Shown here in pieces: positions 47,900 to 57,976 of a stretch of 64,000 nucleotides of DNA. The notes beneath the pieces were generated by a model, which saw only the letters and a list, made by a program, of their open reading frames with translations, searched no databases and had not been told where the DNA came from. Position 1 is the stretch's first letter. Every line of letters starts with the position of its first letter. The DNA is from Scytalidium lignicola (taxonomy: Eukaryota; Ascomycota; Leotiomycetes): NCBI GenBank assembly GCA_002812745.2, contig NCSJ02000045.1, positions 62,001 through 126,000 on the forward strand. Direction: 5' to 3'. Position numbers and translations under genes: made by a program.

Positions 47900-50320
47900 T
47901 TAATGGAATATTAACGTTTCAACATTTTGAATAGTGTCCCAGGTAATATAAAGCTCGAAAGTAAGAAAACAAGAACCGATAACGATGAAAGATTTTTCTT
48001 TTTCTTTACCCTTTCCTACATTCTCACTCTCAATTGTAAATGGCCGAATGACAAAGTAGCCTTTGGTACCCTCAAGTACACATATGAGATCTCCAGGTTG
48101 ACTGCTCGCCGGCGTAATAGCAAGAGTACTCCCTTTGTAACTCTTGTCACTGCCGTCGCTACTATCCGTTTCCCATTCTCCATCATCTCCACTAGTCTGA
48201 AGCAGGCTCGGTTCGGGCTCAGAGTCACTGCTCAAATCAACTTGCTTGTCAACTATGTCGATAACACAAACATTGCTTCCGCGGCATGTGTCTTGGAACA
48301 TTGCTAAATTTTCAAATGACTTTTTAGAGTCCCATTCGATAGGCCCCTCTTTAAGTTTACCCCAATCGGCGGGTTTGAGGGACCTGAAAAGAAGATATGA
48401 AAGCACAGCCAATGGTGGTACTTTGTTCTTTACGAACCACTTGACAAAGTCCTGAAAGTAAGGATCAAAAAGTAGAGACAGAAATTGAGTCGCCCCCAAC
48501 TTTTGTTGGACGGCAACTCCAGACTTCTCGTTGGGCCACTCAGTAGGCCACTCAGTCGGCCAGTGATGTAGCGGTTCATGAAGACCTGCAGCGGCAGAGA
48601 AAATTTTTAAGAGGCTTCTCAAACAGGGTTCCGTGTCTTGGGGAGAATTGTAGGACAAATAAGAGGAAAGGAGTTTATTATCTAGTTGATAGCGAATTAG
48701 CTCTTCCACTTTATCCTCTTCACTGGAGGTCGATGCTCTCCGTCTAGAGCCACGAGTGTGGAACGAGGCTTTCTTTGCAGCTGGTAATCGACCTCTCAAA
48801 CCGCCTCCGATATTGAAACTGTCGGCTAATTTCTTATCAAAGGATTCAGGAAAGCGAACCTTCTGTCTGGAACCTCGATTGCTGGCTGGCTTTTTCTTTG
48901 AAAACGCAAGCTTACGGATCGCTTCTGTCTTTATATTTCTCATTTGCAACCTATAGGTTGCCCATTCCTTTTTGATACCACATCCATTCAGGTTGCGTAG
49001 TGATGCGGTACTTCTCCCTACCTCAAGTACACGTCCAATAATCATTCCCTGGCAAACCAGAATATTTTTTGATTGTCCCTGGTATCTAATGTTATGATGT
49101 GAGTAGAAGAAGCTCCGGTCGCTATCTGAATGGATGGGAGAGGGCACTGGGCCATCATCCTTAGTCCAGTCTGGGACCCAAGAGGGTATACCTCTCAAGA
49201 CTTGGTCAACTGGGTCAACAGCTCCAACATAACTAATTATCCTCAAATCATTATATCTTTGAATGAAGTAACGAGCGATATCGGTGAATACTTGAGACGT
49301 TGTCTTTGAGTAGTCCACTATTGGGTCAGGCCACTCAGGCGAGTTGAAGTCAGCAGCAACTCCGAAATGGGCGTACACAAAATCTCTTGCGTCTGAGGCA
49401 CCGAAACCCCTTCTTGCTTGCAACAAGTTGATAAGATCAAGGCTACTAGTTGTAGCCTTCCGATCCTGGAAGACATTACGAGCGGACTCCATATATTCCA
49501 GAGATGCTATGCGCCTCATTGTCAGAGCTTGGCCAGCTTTACCTGATTCCTTTATTGAGGATGGTTCTTTTGAGGTACCAAAAGCCGACAACCATTTGAA
49601 TGATGAAATAGACTTCAGTGATGTCACCAACATGGATGTGAGTATCAACAGGTTCTGCCATCGCACACGTTTCCTGTCGAACTGTATCCAGGGGTCTCGT
49701 GATCGCACGAGTTCCTGAAGAACCCAAATCCGAGTAAACCATGGACGGGACAAGACATGAATCTCGATTGCAGAGAGGCAAAGAGCCTTCTCTGAGGATG
49801 TCGTCTTCTTAATTCTATTCAACTCATAAATCCTTGGATTTCGATACAGTTGCTGCATCTCATCTAGCAAGATGCTCGTTTCAACATTCAAGCTACCTAG
49901 GTAGATGACTGTGTGATGAGCTGTAGAATATACCCTTCCCATTTGTCCAACCTGCACATTCTTCTCATCATCATCGAGCTGATTAATGCAAAGAGCATCG
50001 GCCCATACACGTATGGGACGCTTTTCGTCTCTTATATGGCGAAGTGCGGCTTCCAGATTCGCTGTAACATCAACTATGTGTCCGTCGACTATAATATTTC
50101 GTGTGTCGTTTTGATCCCCCCACACATATGAGAGCGCAATGAAATGGTCTATGATTTCATTATCATAATAATCCAGGGTCGCATGCTCTAGTATGCACTC
50201 AATTTGCCCTGTTCCGTCATTGTTTGGTTGTACAACAACTATCCGGATGGCTTTAGATTCCACGAGTGGCCGGTAAAGCTGGAGCCTGTTATCAACGAGA
50301 GGCGACGGTGGGAGTGACAT
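47900..50320 (-). CDS. HET (heterokaryon incompatibility) domain protein
   Basis: A single uninterrupted frame of 806 residues. The HET domain occupies roughly residues 60-220, with all three conserved blocks: FIALSYVWGD, IRVWADALCINQLDDDEK, and SRPWFTRIWVLQELVRSRDP. The central part has GFGASDARDFVYAHFGVA and IPSWVPDWTKDDG, typical of large fungal HET proteins. A basic stretch near 500-550 and an acidic Ser-rich stretch near 735-760 (DLSSDSEPEPSLLQTSGDD) follow. A small repeat WPTEWPTEWPNE occurs near residue 620. HET proteins trigger cell death on fusion with a different strain or act in immunity. The partner is unknown. The last residues (FELYITWDTIQNVET) may be read-through of an unspliced intron. 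Confidence 0.9.
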   Translation of the reverse strand: MSLPPSPLVDNRLQLYRPLVESKAIRIVVVQPNNDGTGQIECILEHATLDYYDNEIIDHFIALSYVWGDQNDTRNIIVDGHIVDVTANLEAALRHIRDEKRPIRVWADALCINQLDDDEKNVQVGQMGRVYSTAHHTVIYLGSLNVETSILLDEMQQLYRNPRIYELNRIKKTTSSEKALCLSAIEIHVLSRPWFTRIWVLQELVRSRDPWIQFDRKRVRWQNLLILTSMLVTSLKSISSFKWLSAFGTSKEPSSIKESGKAGQALTMRRIASLEYMESARNVFQDRKATTSSLDLINLLQARRGFGASDARDFVYAHFGVAADFNSPEWPDPIVDYSKTTSQVFTDIARYFIQRYNDLRIISYVGAVDPVDQVLRGIPSWVPDWTKDDGPVPSPIHSDSDRSFFYSHHNIRYQGQSKNILVCQGMIIGRVLEVGRSTASLRNLNGCGIKKEWATYRLQMRNIKTEAIRKLAFSKKKPASNRGSRQKVRFPESFDKKLADSFNIGGGLRGRLPAAKKASFHTRGSRRRASTSSEEDKVEELIRYQLDNKLLSSYLSYNSPQDTEPCLRSLLKIFSAAAGLHEPLHHWPTEWPTEWPNEKSGVAVQQKLGATQFLSLLFDPYFQDFVKWFVKNKVPPLAVLSYLLFRSLKPADWGKLKEGPIEWDSKKSFENLAMFQDTCRGSNVCVIDIVDKQVDLSSDSEPEPSLLQTSGDDGEWETDSSDGSDKSYKGSTLAITPASSQPGDLICVLEGTKGYFVIRPFTIESENVGKGKEKEKSFIVIGSCFLTFELYITWDTIQNVETLIFH

Positions 50321-50429
50321 GTTTCCAGTAGTACTGTTTTGAGATCCTTATGATTCACTTCGAAATTGTCCAAGGAAGAGAGGATAGTTACGAACTCTGA
50401 AAGTAGTCATGCAGAAGGAGACAGCTGGT

Positions 50430-50528
50430 GTTTGCGCATGCTGGACTGTATGTAATACTAGGTTATATACCAGCCTTACCCCACTTCGGTAGACCATCAA
50501 GCCGTCAACTCCATTTTACATTGTAACA
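50430..50528 (+). repeat. Short LTR-like repeat, copy C (about 99 bp)
   Basis: TGTTTGCGCATGC at the start and TTTTACATTGTAACA at the end; the segment GCCGTCAACTCCATTTTACA matches the complete short LTR at 13088-13205. It has a TATA-like TTATATACC. No target duplication seen. It lies about 110 bp upstream of the HET gene's start codon, in the opposite orientation. Confidence 0.6.
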
Positions 50529-50861
50529 GACTACTCGATGGGCATTCAGTCTCGTGACCTTCTATCAGCTTGGTAGGTCAAAATGTCGGCCAACCTGTAG
50601 CATTCTCCCCATTAGGCTGTAATCGTGCTTGATAGAGCAGCAGCTTGAATAGCCATCAACAGCGTTCTGATTGTACATTGATAACTTGTCCTACTTATTA
50701 TTACCAAGCAACTCACAACCTTATAATTCATTGTATTTCTAGCGCGAATCATATTTAGCTTTCATCAGAAGCCTTACAACTGTGGACAATACTGTTATAT
50801 CTAAAGGATGCCATCATGAAAACTCAGAAGCTCTGGGCACAATTCTATCACTAAACACTTA
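50529..50861. other. Intergenic, no gene seen
   Basis: Spacer between the HET promoter side and the 3' end of the amidoligase-like gene. Confidence 0.4.
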
Positions 50862-51983
50862 TTATCCAGCTTTAGTCTCGTTCATCTGCCTAAAGTCTTT
50901 TGGAATATACGAGATCATTCCCATGCGGTCTGCACTCCTTCTTATGCTCTCCCAAATCTGCTCCACCTCTAAATTGAATTTTGGAGACCCTATTGGTGAA
51001 CTGTAAACTACTTTCTTTTTCGAAAACATCGACTGTATCCAAGTATTAGACAGATGTGGTGCTTGAGAAGTACTTCGGCATGTTCATCCAACTCACCTGC
51101 TCTAGAGCAAACGATATAAATGCGACAACGAAAGTTATCCAACGACACGTCCGAACAATTCCTCGCAGACAACAGCCACCGCGAAATTCGATAGTTCCTG
51201 ACCCATTTACCGTGTTTTGAAAGTTCCACAGAGCATGCCGAGTATCTCCTTGCATCAACTTACATAACTCTTCGGCATCTCCAGTGCGCTTAATAGCGGT
51301 TCTGACGTTCTTGAGGGCCTGTGATGACTTTCCTTTCATTAGATGATTCTGAAGCACTGGGGATATTTGCGTATTTTGTTTGCAATAGCTGTGATCGCGA
51401 CGCTCGATCGGTAATATTGTATAGATATAATCCTCGTAGGTGATGATGGCAAATGCAATCTCCCTTAACTCCGCTAGCGTGAATGGGTTGTATATCGGTG
51501 ATACATGCACATGGCTACCGCATCGGATGTCTTTTGCACGTTTTTTGAAGACATCCGACAGAGTATCCCACAGTAGGCGAAGCTGTCCAACCCAATCATT
51601 ATTCATATCGAGCTTTGGGGAGACAATCTCTAGAGCGACTGAGTACCACAAATATTAGTACATGTCATAGAATAGAAGTCCAACATCAGTTTTTAAATGC
51701 AACAAATGATTATTAGTATTTGGGAAATTAACTCACGTAGCGGATAAATTGGTCGACCTAAAGATGCGTCCTTCGTAATAAACCATTTATCATAGTGTTC
51801 AGGATGTTTTCGGTGGCCATCGCACAGTGAATCTGCAATTGCATTCAGGTGTCTTTCCCTTAAACACTCAGCTAGTCTTTCATAATACTGGGAGGCTGTC
51901 CAAGCAGGCATGAAGAGCTCGCGAGGCTCGGCGACAACCTCAATCTCGACTCCGAATCTAAACCTACATGCAGGGTCTGACAT
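50862..51983 (-). CDS. Amidoligase-like protein (Amidoligase_2 type)
   Basis: Three exons (51983-51737, 51638-51097, 51032-50862; introns of 98 and 64 bp) give 319 residues in frame. Start MSDPACRFRFGVEIEVVAEP, where FGVEIE is the typical first motif of the family. Then RCGSHVHVSPIYNPFTLAEL (the conserved CGxHVHV motif) and GTIEFRGGCCLRGIVRT (IEFRGG motif), followed by a helical segment WITFVVAFISFAL and a short end ADRMGMISYIPKDFRQMN. The fold is related to glutamine synthetase/GCS ATP-dependent ligases, which join carboxyl and amino groups. Fungal members are mostly uncharacterised. All key motifs are present and the gene looks intact. No partner peptide gene is evident nearby. Confidence 0.8.
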
Positions 51984-52681
51984 GTCAGGATATAGCTATA
52001 AGGCCAGCGGTCCTCAAATAAGGATAAAATAAACAGATTGTAAATCTTGTTGAGCATAACTCAGCTTAACATTTCCTATAAGTAAATCTGTGTATTAACA
52101 AACAGTACTGATAAACTAGGCAACACTTAGATGCGTGTGTCTCATTAAGCTCTAACGTTTAACTTGATTTAGTTTAGTTTTTATTTAGATTTAACCAATT
52201 TAATCCAGAATTCCAAGAACTTATACGAGCACACCTGAGTAGAATCTTTTAGTACTTCATTAAAGTCACAAAGTAGCTTACTTCTTACTTCTCGGACATA
52301 AATTTATACTTGAATACAATTTGTATAAGTGTTGGTAGTATATTGGTTATGTACACGTGACATTCACGTGTTCGGTGTAGACTAGTCCCGATTAGGTAAT
52401 GGGAGCGAGCGAAGCTCTTACAGCTTCGCAACCTTCCTACCCCCTTTCGAACGATCGAACCATGATTAAGCACAACTAGTATATTACGTATGAATACGTA
52501 CCGTACTACATGCTACAAGTGAACCGACAATAAGAAACAAAACTAACAATTTAAAGTTCTTTTTCAACCCTTAAATTCTAATACTTAACGGCCTATCCGG
52601 TGAAAAATAGCCTTAAGCAGCCTGTGCCCCAGAGCTTAGCCTTAGCGCTTTGCCACTTTCACCCTTAGATTCTCGAGCTTT
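51984..52681. other. Intergenic, no gene seen
   Basis: Promoter side of the amidoligase-like gene and unique sequence. A GC-richer stretch at 52395-52460 contains a small inverted repeat (GCGAAGCTCTTACAGCTTCGC). No tRNA or ORF could be supported. Confidence 0.4.
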
Positions 52682-52936
52682 TGTCAGGGGTATCCGTACG
52701 TAGAGTGAAGAGAGACCAGGAGGCTGAAACATAATAGGAGATAGCAGTTGGTTAGGTGTAGATTCGCTCTAAAACTCGGTGCTCTTCTAAAATTACAAGA
52801 TTGATCTCTGACTCCTGTCAAAGAGAAGGGGAAACCCTCCTCTTTATAGACGGGAGTCAGCAGCTAAGGAGCGGCTAGGACTCAGACTACTATCCTTTTC
52901 CCCCCTTCACGTGATTAGTGCACTAAGGCCCTGACA
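52682..52936 (-). mobile_element. Solo LTR, 255 bp, with 5-bp TSD
   Basis: Inverse-complementary ends TGTCAGGGG and CCCTGACA, flanked by GCTTT on both sides (52677-52681, 52937-52941). Read on the minus strand it has a TATA-like CTATAAAGAGG and polypurine/polypyrimidine tracts, which orient it. The style resembles Ty3/Gypsy LTRs, but no internal region remains to prove the family. Confidence 0.8.
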
Positions 52937-53021
52937 GCTTTCCATCTTCGCAAACTACTAGTTTTACGACAATACAAACTGTAAAAAATATTTTTAACTA
53001 CAGAATATGACTCTGTACGTA

Positions 53022-53252
53022 AGGGGGTGCAAGAAAAGGCTCGGCTACCCCATGTATGCTTCTAAGCCAATCAAGTGCTCTGTTTTGCCAAAATTCATGC
53101 TGCTTTAATAACATCAAGCGATCACACTATTTAGAATTTCAGCCGCCATATAGTGATTCCACCAATTCGCCAGAACAGCGAGAATAAATCTCCTGATTCG
53201 GCCCCAAAACTCTCGCTTGCAGGGGGTGGATCAGCCTCTTTTGACACCCCCT
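53022..53252. mobile_element. 232-bp MITE family, copy 2 (231 bp)
   Basis: Ends AGGGGGTGCAAGAAAAGGCT and TTGACACCCCCT with TA flanks. It shares CAGCCGCCATA and TCTCCTGATTCGGCC with copy 3. The outer left end has a few substitutions. Confidence 0.85.
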
Positions 53253-53280
53253 TATACTTACGTAGTACGTAAGGTACGTA

Positions 53281-53512
53281 AGGGGGTGTCAGAAAAGGCT
53301 CCCGCACCCCTAGCAACGGAATAAACCAATTAAGTGCTCTGTTTTGCCTAAAATTCACGCTGCCTTAATGTTGCCAAATGATCACACTATTTCAAACTTC
53401 AGCCGCCATACAATGATTCCACTAATTCGCCAGAATGGCAAGAGAAAATCTCCTGATTCGGCCAAATATCTCTCGCTTACATGGGGTGCGGGAGCCTTTT
53501 CTGACACCCCCT
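53281..53512. mobile_element. 232-bp MITE family, copy 3
   Basis: Perfect 20-bp ends AGGGGGTGTCAGAAAAGGCT and the inverse, inside TACGTA on both sides. It lies 28 bp from copy 2 in the same orientation. The same family has a copy at 32975-33206. Confidence 0.88.
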
Positions 53513-54045
53513 TACGTAGAATTCGAAACTAGCTTCACACCAAAACTCTTTGCGGTTTAGTTTCTGCCTTATTTTTAGACTATACGAGGACAATTATAGT
53601 TAGCCGATATTCAGCCACCAGATAAGCGAACGTTTCCCTGTCAGGGACTTGCCACATGAAAACATGTTATTGCCTGATAAATTTGGCCNAAAAGTGGCTG
53701 ACAGCGGTTGACAAAAGTTGACAAACGGCCGACGTCGGCACTGATATAATTCACATGATTTAATTCACATTTCACTTTAACTATCTTTCACGCCAAAAAG
53801 CAACATGTACTAACATCCTTCCCTAGGTACTAACAAGCCTATACCACTGTCGAAACTCATAAACGACCCTTATTCCAGCCTTAAAATCCTATGGCGTGCG
53901 AATTCATGGAAAGTCGCCACCCGAGTCAGTACCTCCATCAAAGAGATCAACATCCTGGTGTAATCGGCCATACTCTAAGCCTGTACAAGCCTCATACAAC
54001 ACCTCAAGAATTGTATACATGTGGACTCGGAGGTCCAATCATCTG
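53513..54045. other. Intergenic, 3' side of the NLR gene
   Basis: No gene. One N at 53690. A run of related short words (GGTTGACAAAAGTTGACAAA, GGCTGACAGC) occurs near 53690-53740. Confidence 0.4.
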
Positions 54046-56932
54046 TCATATTCTCAGTCTGCGGAAAAGTCTCTGTAGACGAGATTTTGTCCCAGGCATT
54101 CCAGTCTCCGTAGGCTTATGTTGAGTCTCGGTCTCAGCAGGCGTAAGTTGCAATGCTTGAAGCCGACCTTCGATCATACTACACCGTTTCGAGGAAAGTC
54201 CTTGGGCCGTTCTATATCCAGACAATGCTCGATTGTACATTGCCTTTGCCATGTCTTTCCGGTTGGTTTGTGAGAAGAGGTCACCAAGAGCGAACACAGT
54301 ATTCAACGCCGGTAAATAATACGATGCAAGTTCGGGGGTAAGAGCATCCTCGTAGCCTTGCAGCACCCGGTCATACATCACCTCCGCCTCGGCCAGCTTG
54401 CCTTGGTCGGCATAGAGCAGGCCTAGGTTGTTGACTGTTAAGAGTGTCGATGTGTGCTTTGGCCCAAGTGCTTCCTCGAATCCCTTCAGCGCTCGTCTAA
54501 TCATTATTTCTGCTTCAGCTAGCTTACGCTGCAACCGGTACAGGTTGCCAAGATGACACACCGTGTATAGTGTAGATGTGTGATTCGGTCCAAGTGCCTC
54601 CTCATAGCCTTGCAGTGCCCGAATGTACATCTTCTCTGCCTCGGCCAGCTTGCCTTGGTCGGCGTAGANGCAAGCTTAGGTTGTTGACTGTATCANAGTG
54701 TCGATGTGTGATCTGGTCTAAGTGCTTCCTCNTNGCCTTGCAGTGCCCGAATGTACATCTTCTCCGCCTCGGCCAGCTTGCCTTGGTCGGCGTAGAGCAT
54801 GCCTAGGTTGTGTAGCGCCCATTCCATTCCCACAATGTCCACCTTGCCGTCCACGATCAAATGCTCACATCTTGCAACATGTTGGAGAATCCGCCGTTGC
54901 AGGAGCCACCACTTATCTACATCCGTGCTAGGAACCTCTGACGCCACGCAAGTCAGGGCTAGCCTTGCCAGGCTTTCGTCCCACTCCCCGTTCAGCACAA
55001 ATATCGTCCATGAGTGCACACAACTATGCACACCGTATCCTTCAGACCTAGACGGCTGTCGCAGAGAAAGTTCTGTATGAACCAGCCCGTACTCACATAG
55101 CAGTCGAACTGCCTCGTTAAAGCTCAATTCGTCTTCAGTAAGCTTCCGTATCAACTCGTCATCCGCAGAGCGTCCAGGTCGAAGAAGTTCAAACCATACA
55201 TCTTGCCTATCAAAATATGCCCACAACTTAAGCAATTGAACTGATGCTGCACTCTGTTGTCGGATCTGATTGAAGGTGACCTGCCATGTCGTGTATAGTG
55301 ACCGGTCTTCATATGAATTCAACCGTGGACTCTTTATCTGGAGTCTCAACCATGACTCCTCATATAGCCGAAGATACTCCGAGAAGCTCGTTGTCACATG
55401 CTCTAGATATGCCCCAGCGGTCGACAGAGCAAGAGGCAGGCCATCTAGCTTCGCGACAAGCGCTATTGCATCAGGGTCTATCCTGTTAGTGTCACTCGAT
55501 CCTATATAACCTCAAAGCGACATACCGTTTTCAATACCCCTCCGCCTAGACGTATTCGATAGGATCTTGAGCCCTTCTTCAACACTCAGCAACTTCTGAA
55601 TATGGAGACGTCGACCTTGTGTGACATTCGCTGATCGCGTCGTGATAATGATTGAGCCATAGTCAGCTCCTGCTATGTATGGACGTATATCCACTGCCGA
55701 GGGATCAGAATTATTAGGACTTCTGGGATTATCATAATTATCATAAATCATGAGCCAGCGTATATTTTTTTGGAGATCAAGCCAAGCTTTGATTGCATTG
55801 ACCACTTGATCAAGGTTTCCTTCCAAATCCACACTGACAAGCATACTAGTCGAAGGATGATGCTTCAGGATTTCCTGGGCAATGTTTCTAAAGCTTAGCC
55901 GAAGGGAATCTTCATCATTCGCATTTAGCCAGAATATTGCCGTGTATTTCTCCTTGTGTTGTTTGACATATTAGATCGCCAACTGAGTCTTTCCAATCCC
56001 CCCAAGCCCGTGAAGGACGACTGTCGATCGGGTCTTATACCCGTGAAGCAGCTGGTACATCTCTGTGAGTTCCGATTGTCTTGCAACAAACTGTGCAGCT
56101 TCAGGAAAGGCTAAGAGGTTGAGCCCAACGGTAAATTGTTCGAAATCAGTGCTTATGCTTGTCAGTTTCCTTATTCTATCAGCATATAAATGAAAACTGT
56201 ACCCTTGTAGGACTTATGAATTTCTTCCTGAAGCCGCCGAGATGCCCTGTCTCCCCCCTCTCCGTAGATTAACGGCATAAAGACATCGAAAATACCAAGT
56301 AAGCAGTAGGATTTATCTTCTTCAAGAGTAGTGTTTCGATATTCTGCCCATGACATCCGTTCATCGATACTGAAATTCGACAATGCATCTCCTCTGAGAG
56401 CACTCACGGCAATTCCAGTGATCTTGTGAATCATATTCTCCAGTGTCAATTTATTCTCAAACTGCTTGCCTTCCAAGCTAAAGAAGTCAACCAACGTCGG
56501 TGCAATCAGTTCTTGAAGTGTCCAGCCCTGAGTGAACCATCGACTTTCCCTGAAGGCCACTGCCCACACTGGGTTTGACTGACTGCGCTGTCCATCTGTT
56601 GAGACATCTGTGAGATAAACGTAGCACCGTGCTGCCTTCTGGTACCAAAGAAACATGGAGTTGATGGCTTTTGAAAGTTCTACTGCATTCCTCTTATTTA
56701 TGCAACAGGTATCTACCCAGATGTATTGAAGGCCATCTGCGCCAGCTTGTGTTGCGCAAAATTCTATCTTCTTCCAGCCAGCCTTGTCTTTGCCGGTCCC
56801 AGCCTCTATTTCTTGAAAGTCAACCTCCTCTTCGCTCCAGGTATGAGAAAGGATGGCGTAGGCGGGGACGTCTCTGCCGATAAACTTGCGAAGGACGAGG
56901 TCGCCGTCGGGTTTTCGCTCCAAGAGACGCAT
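54046..56932 (-). pseudogene. HET-NB-ARC-TPR NLR-type protein gene, disrupted as assembled
   Basis: N-terminal HET domain from 56932: AYAILSHTWSEEEVDFQEI, YIWVDTCCINKRNAVELS, SRWFTQGWTLQELIAPTLV, and MSWAEYRNTTLEEDKSYCLL. After an intron near 56140-56195 comes an NB-ARC-type NTPase with P-loop VLHGLGGIGKTQLAI (55985-56015), Walker B-like IRWLMIYDNYDNP, SIIITTRS and LDGLPLALSTAGAYL. A further intron near 55470-55525 joins cleanly. C-terminal 42-residue TPR units (LGMLYADQGKLAEAEKMYIR) end the protein. Faults: the HET/NB-ARC junction is one base out of phase, a TAA at 55971-55973 follows the P-loop helix, and Ns at 54669, 54696, 54732 and 54734 lie in the repeats. The TAA is a possible RIP change of CAA. 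NLRs of this type act in fungal immunity and allorecognition. Confidence 0.75.
54340..54840 (-). repeat. Nearly identical 126-bp TPR-coding repeats
   Basis: Successive units of about 126 bp share stretches such as GCCTCGGCCAGCTTGCCTTG at 54392, 54638 and 54764. Four Ns fall in the middle units, as expected where near-identical repeats were collapsed or mis-joined. Confidence 0.75.
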
Positions 56933-57920
56933 CGTGAGGCATGAGGAGCGGGCCGGACACGTTTTCGGACAGAGGCTATTCGAGTAGCTCGTTAAACGTA
57001 TCGGCGCAAAATCTCTATTTCATGCATCGACGAAGAGATGCGTTAATCACGAAAAGAGCGTTTGGTTGTAGGCGATGCATGCGAGGCTGCGTCGTGGCGC
57101 AGGCTTGCCATCGACTTGCATCGCGAAGACAGACAGAACACAAAAGGGCTCTCCACCATCGTTCCTTTCTGCCAGGGCAGCGTATGTTCTAGGCATGTTT
57201 GATGGAAGGCCATGCGTCAGTACCTGGCTGGCTCGGTCCATGTTAGGTTACCATGGTGATGGTGATAGGAGGGGACCCGTGAGAGCCAGCTCTCTGCAAC
57301 AATGAACCAGTGAAAGGCCGCGCTTGTATGGTGAAACTGGCACGTGACCACACATGCCAAAGCTGGCGCGGCGCGCCCGTCGGGTCCCTCCCTCTGTACG
57401 GAGAAACTCCCGGAATGCATGTCGCTGATGACAAAATGTCTTCAAAGCTTGAAGTCATATTCTTTGAAGATGGAGCAGACTGATCGATAGTCGTGATGGA
57501 TGGGGCAACAGCTAAGTGCTTTCCGATTCCATGAACAGAACAACCGACAATATGACCAGGATTACAATATTTTTCTCGCTGCAGAATAGTTCCCTTCTCA
57601 TAATTGTAGGGTAGTTTACTCTAGTTGATTCCTTTCCGGTCTCGTGATGATTGCTTGCGACGTTGCCGTAGTTCTATATGATATCTGATTGTTTTTACCC
57701 CATTTGTCGTGATCTGAGCCGATGCTCTTTGAACTGGTAGGCTACAAGGCATCAAACGTTGACTGACCATTGGTGTCAGCTAATTACTGAGGACAGCTAT
57801 CAGCTGATTTTTGCCTCACAAATAATTCATGTGATAGACGAGTATCTGTCAGCACCGATGTGGGCTATTTCTAGCCTTCGTCAGCCACAACCAGCCATAT
57901 CCCTCGGGCACAGGGTTGGT
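56933..57920. other. Promoter region of the NLR gene, no gene supported
   Basis: GC-richer near 57050-57420 (GGCGCGGCGCGCCCG at 57364) with several overlapping minus-strand frames, none with a domain. The overlap of three frames at the same place marks compositional chance, not coding. Confidence 0.45.
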
Positions 57921-57959
57921 AATTAGTATGTACTAATTTAGTATTAGTACATACTAATT
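57921..57959. repeat. Perfect 17-bp inverted repeat with 5-bp loop
   Basis: Arms 57921-57937 (AATTAGTATGTACTAAT) and 57943-57959 around TTAGT. It ends 17 bp before the pogo-like element. It could form a cruciform or hairpin; no role shown. Confidence 0.7.
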
Positions 57960-57976
57960 TTAGTAAGTAAGTATTA

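Noticed and set aside
52380..52460. Possible tRNA on the minus strand (GGTTCGATCG)
   Set aside because: The flanking sequence forms a different small inverted repeat and not a cloverleaf.
57217..57458. Three overlapping minus-strand reading frames
   Set aside because: They occupy the same GC-rich stretch in different frames and none carries a recognisable domain.
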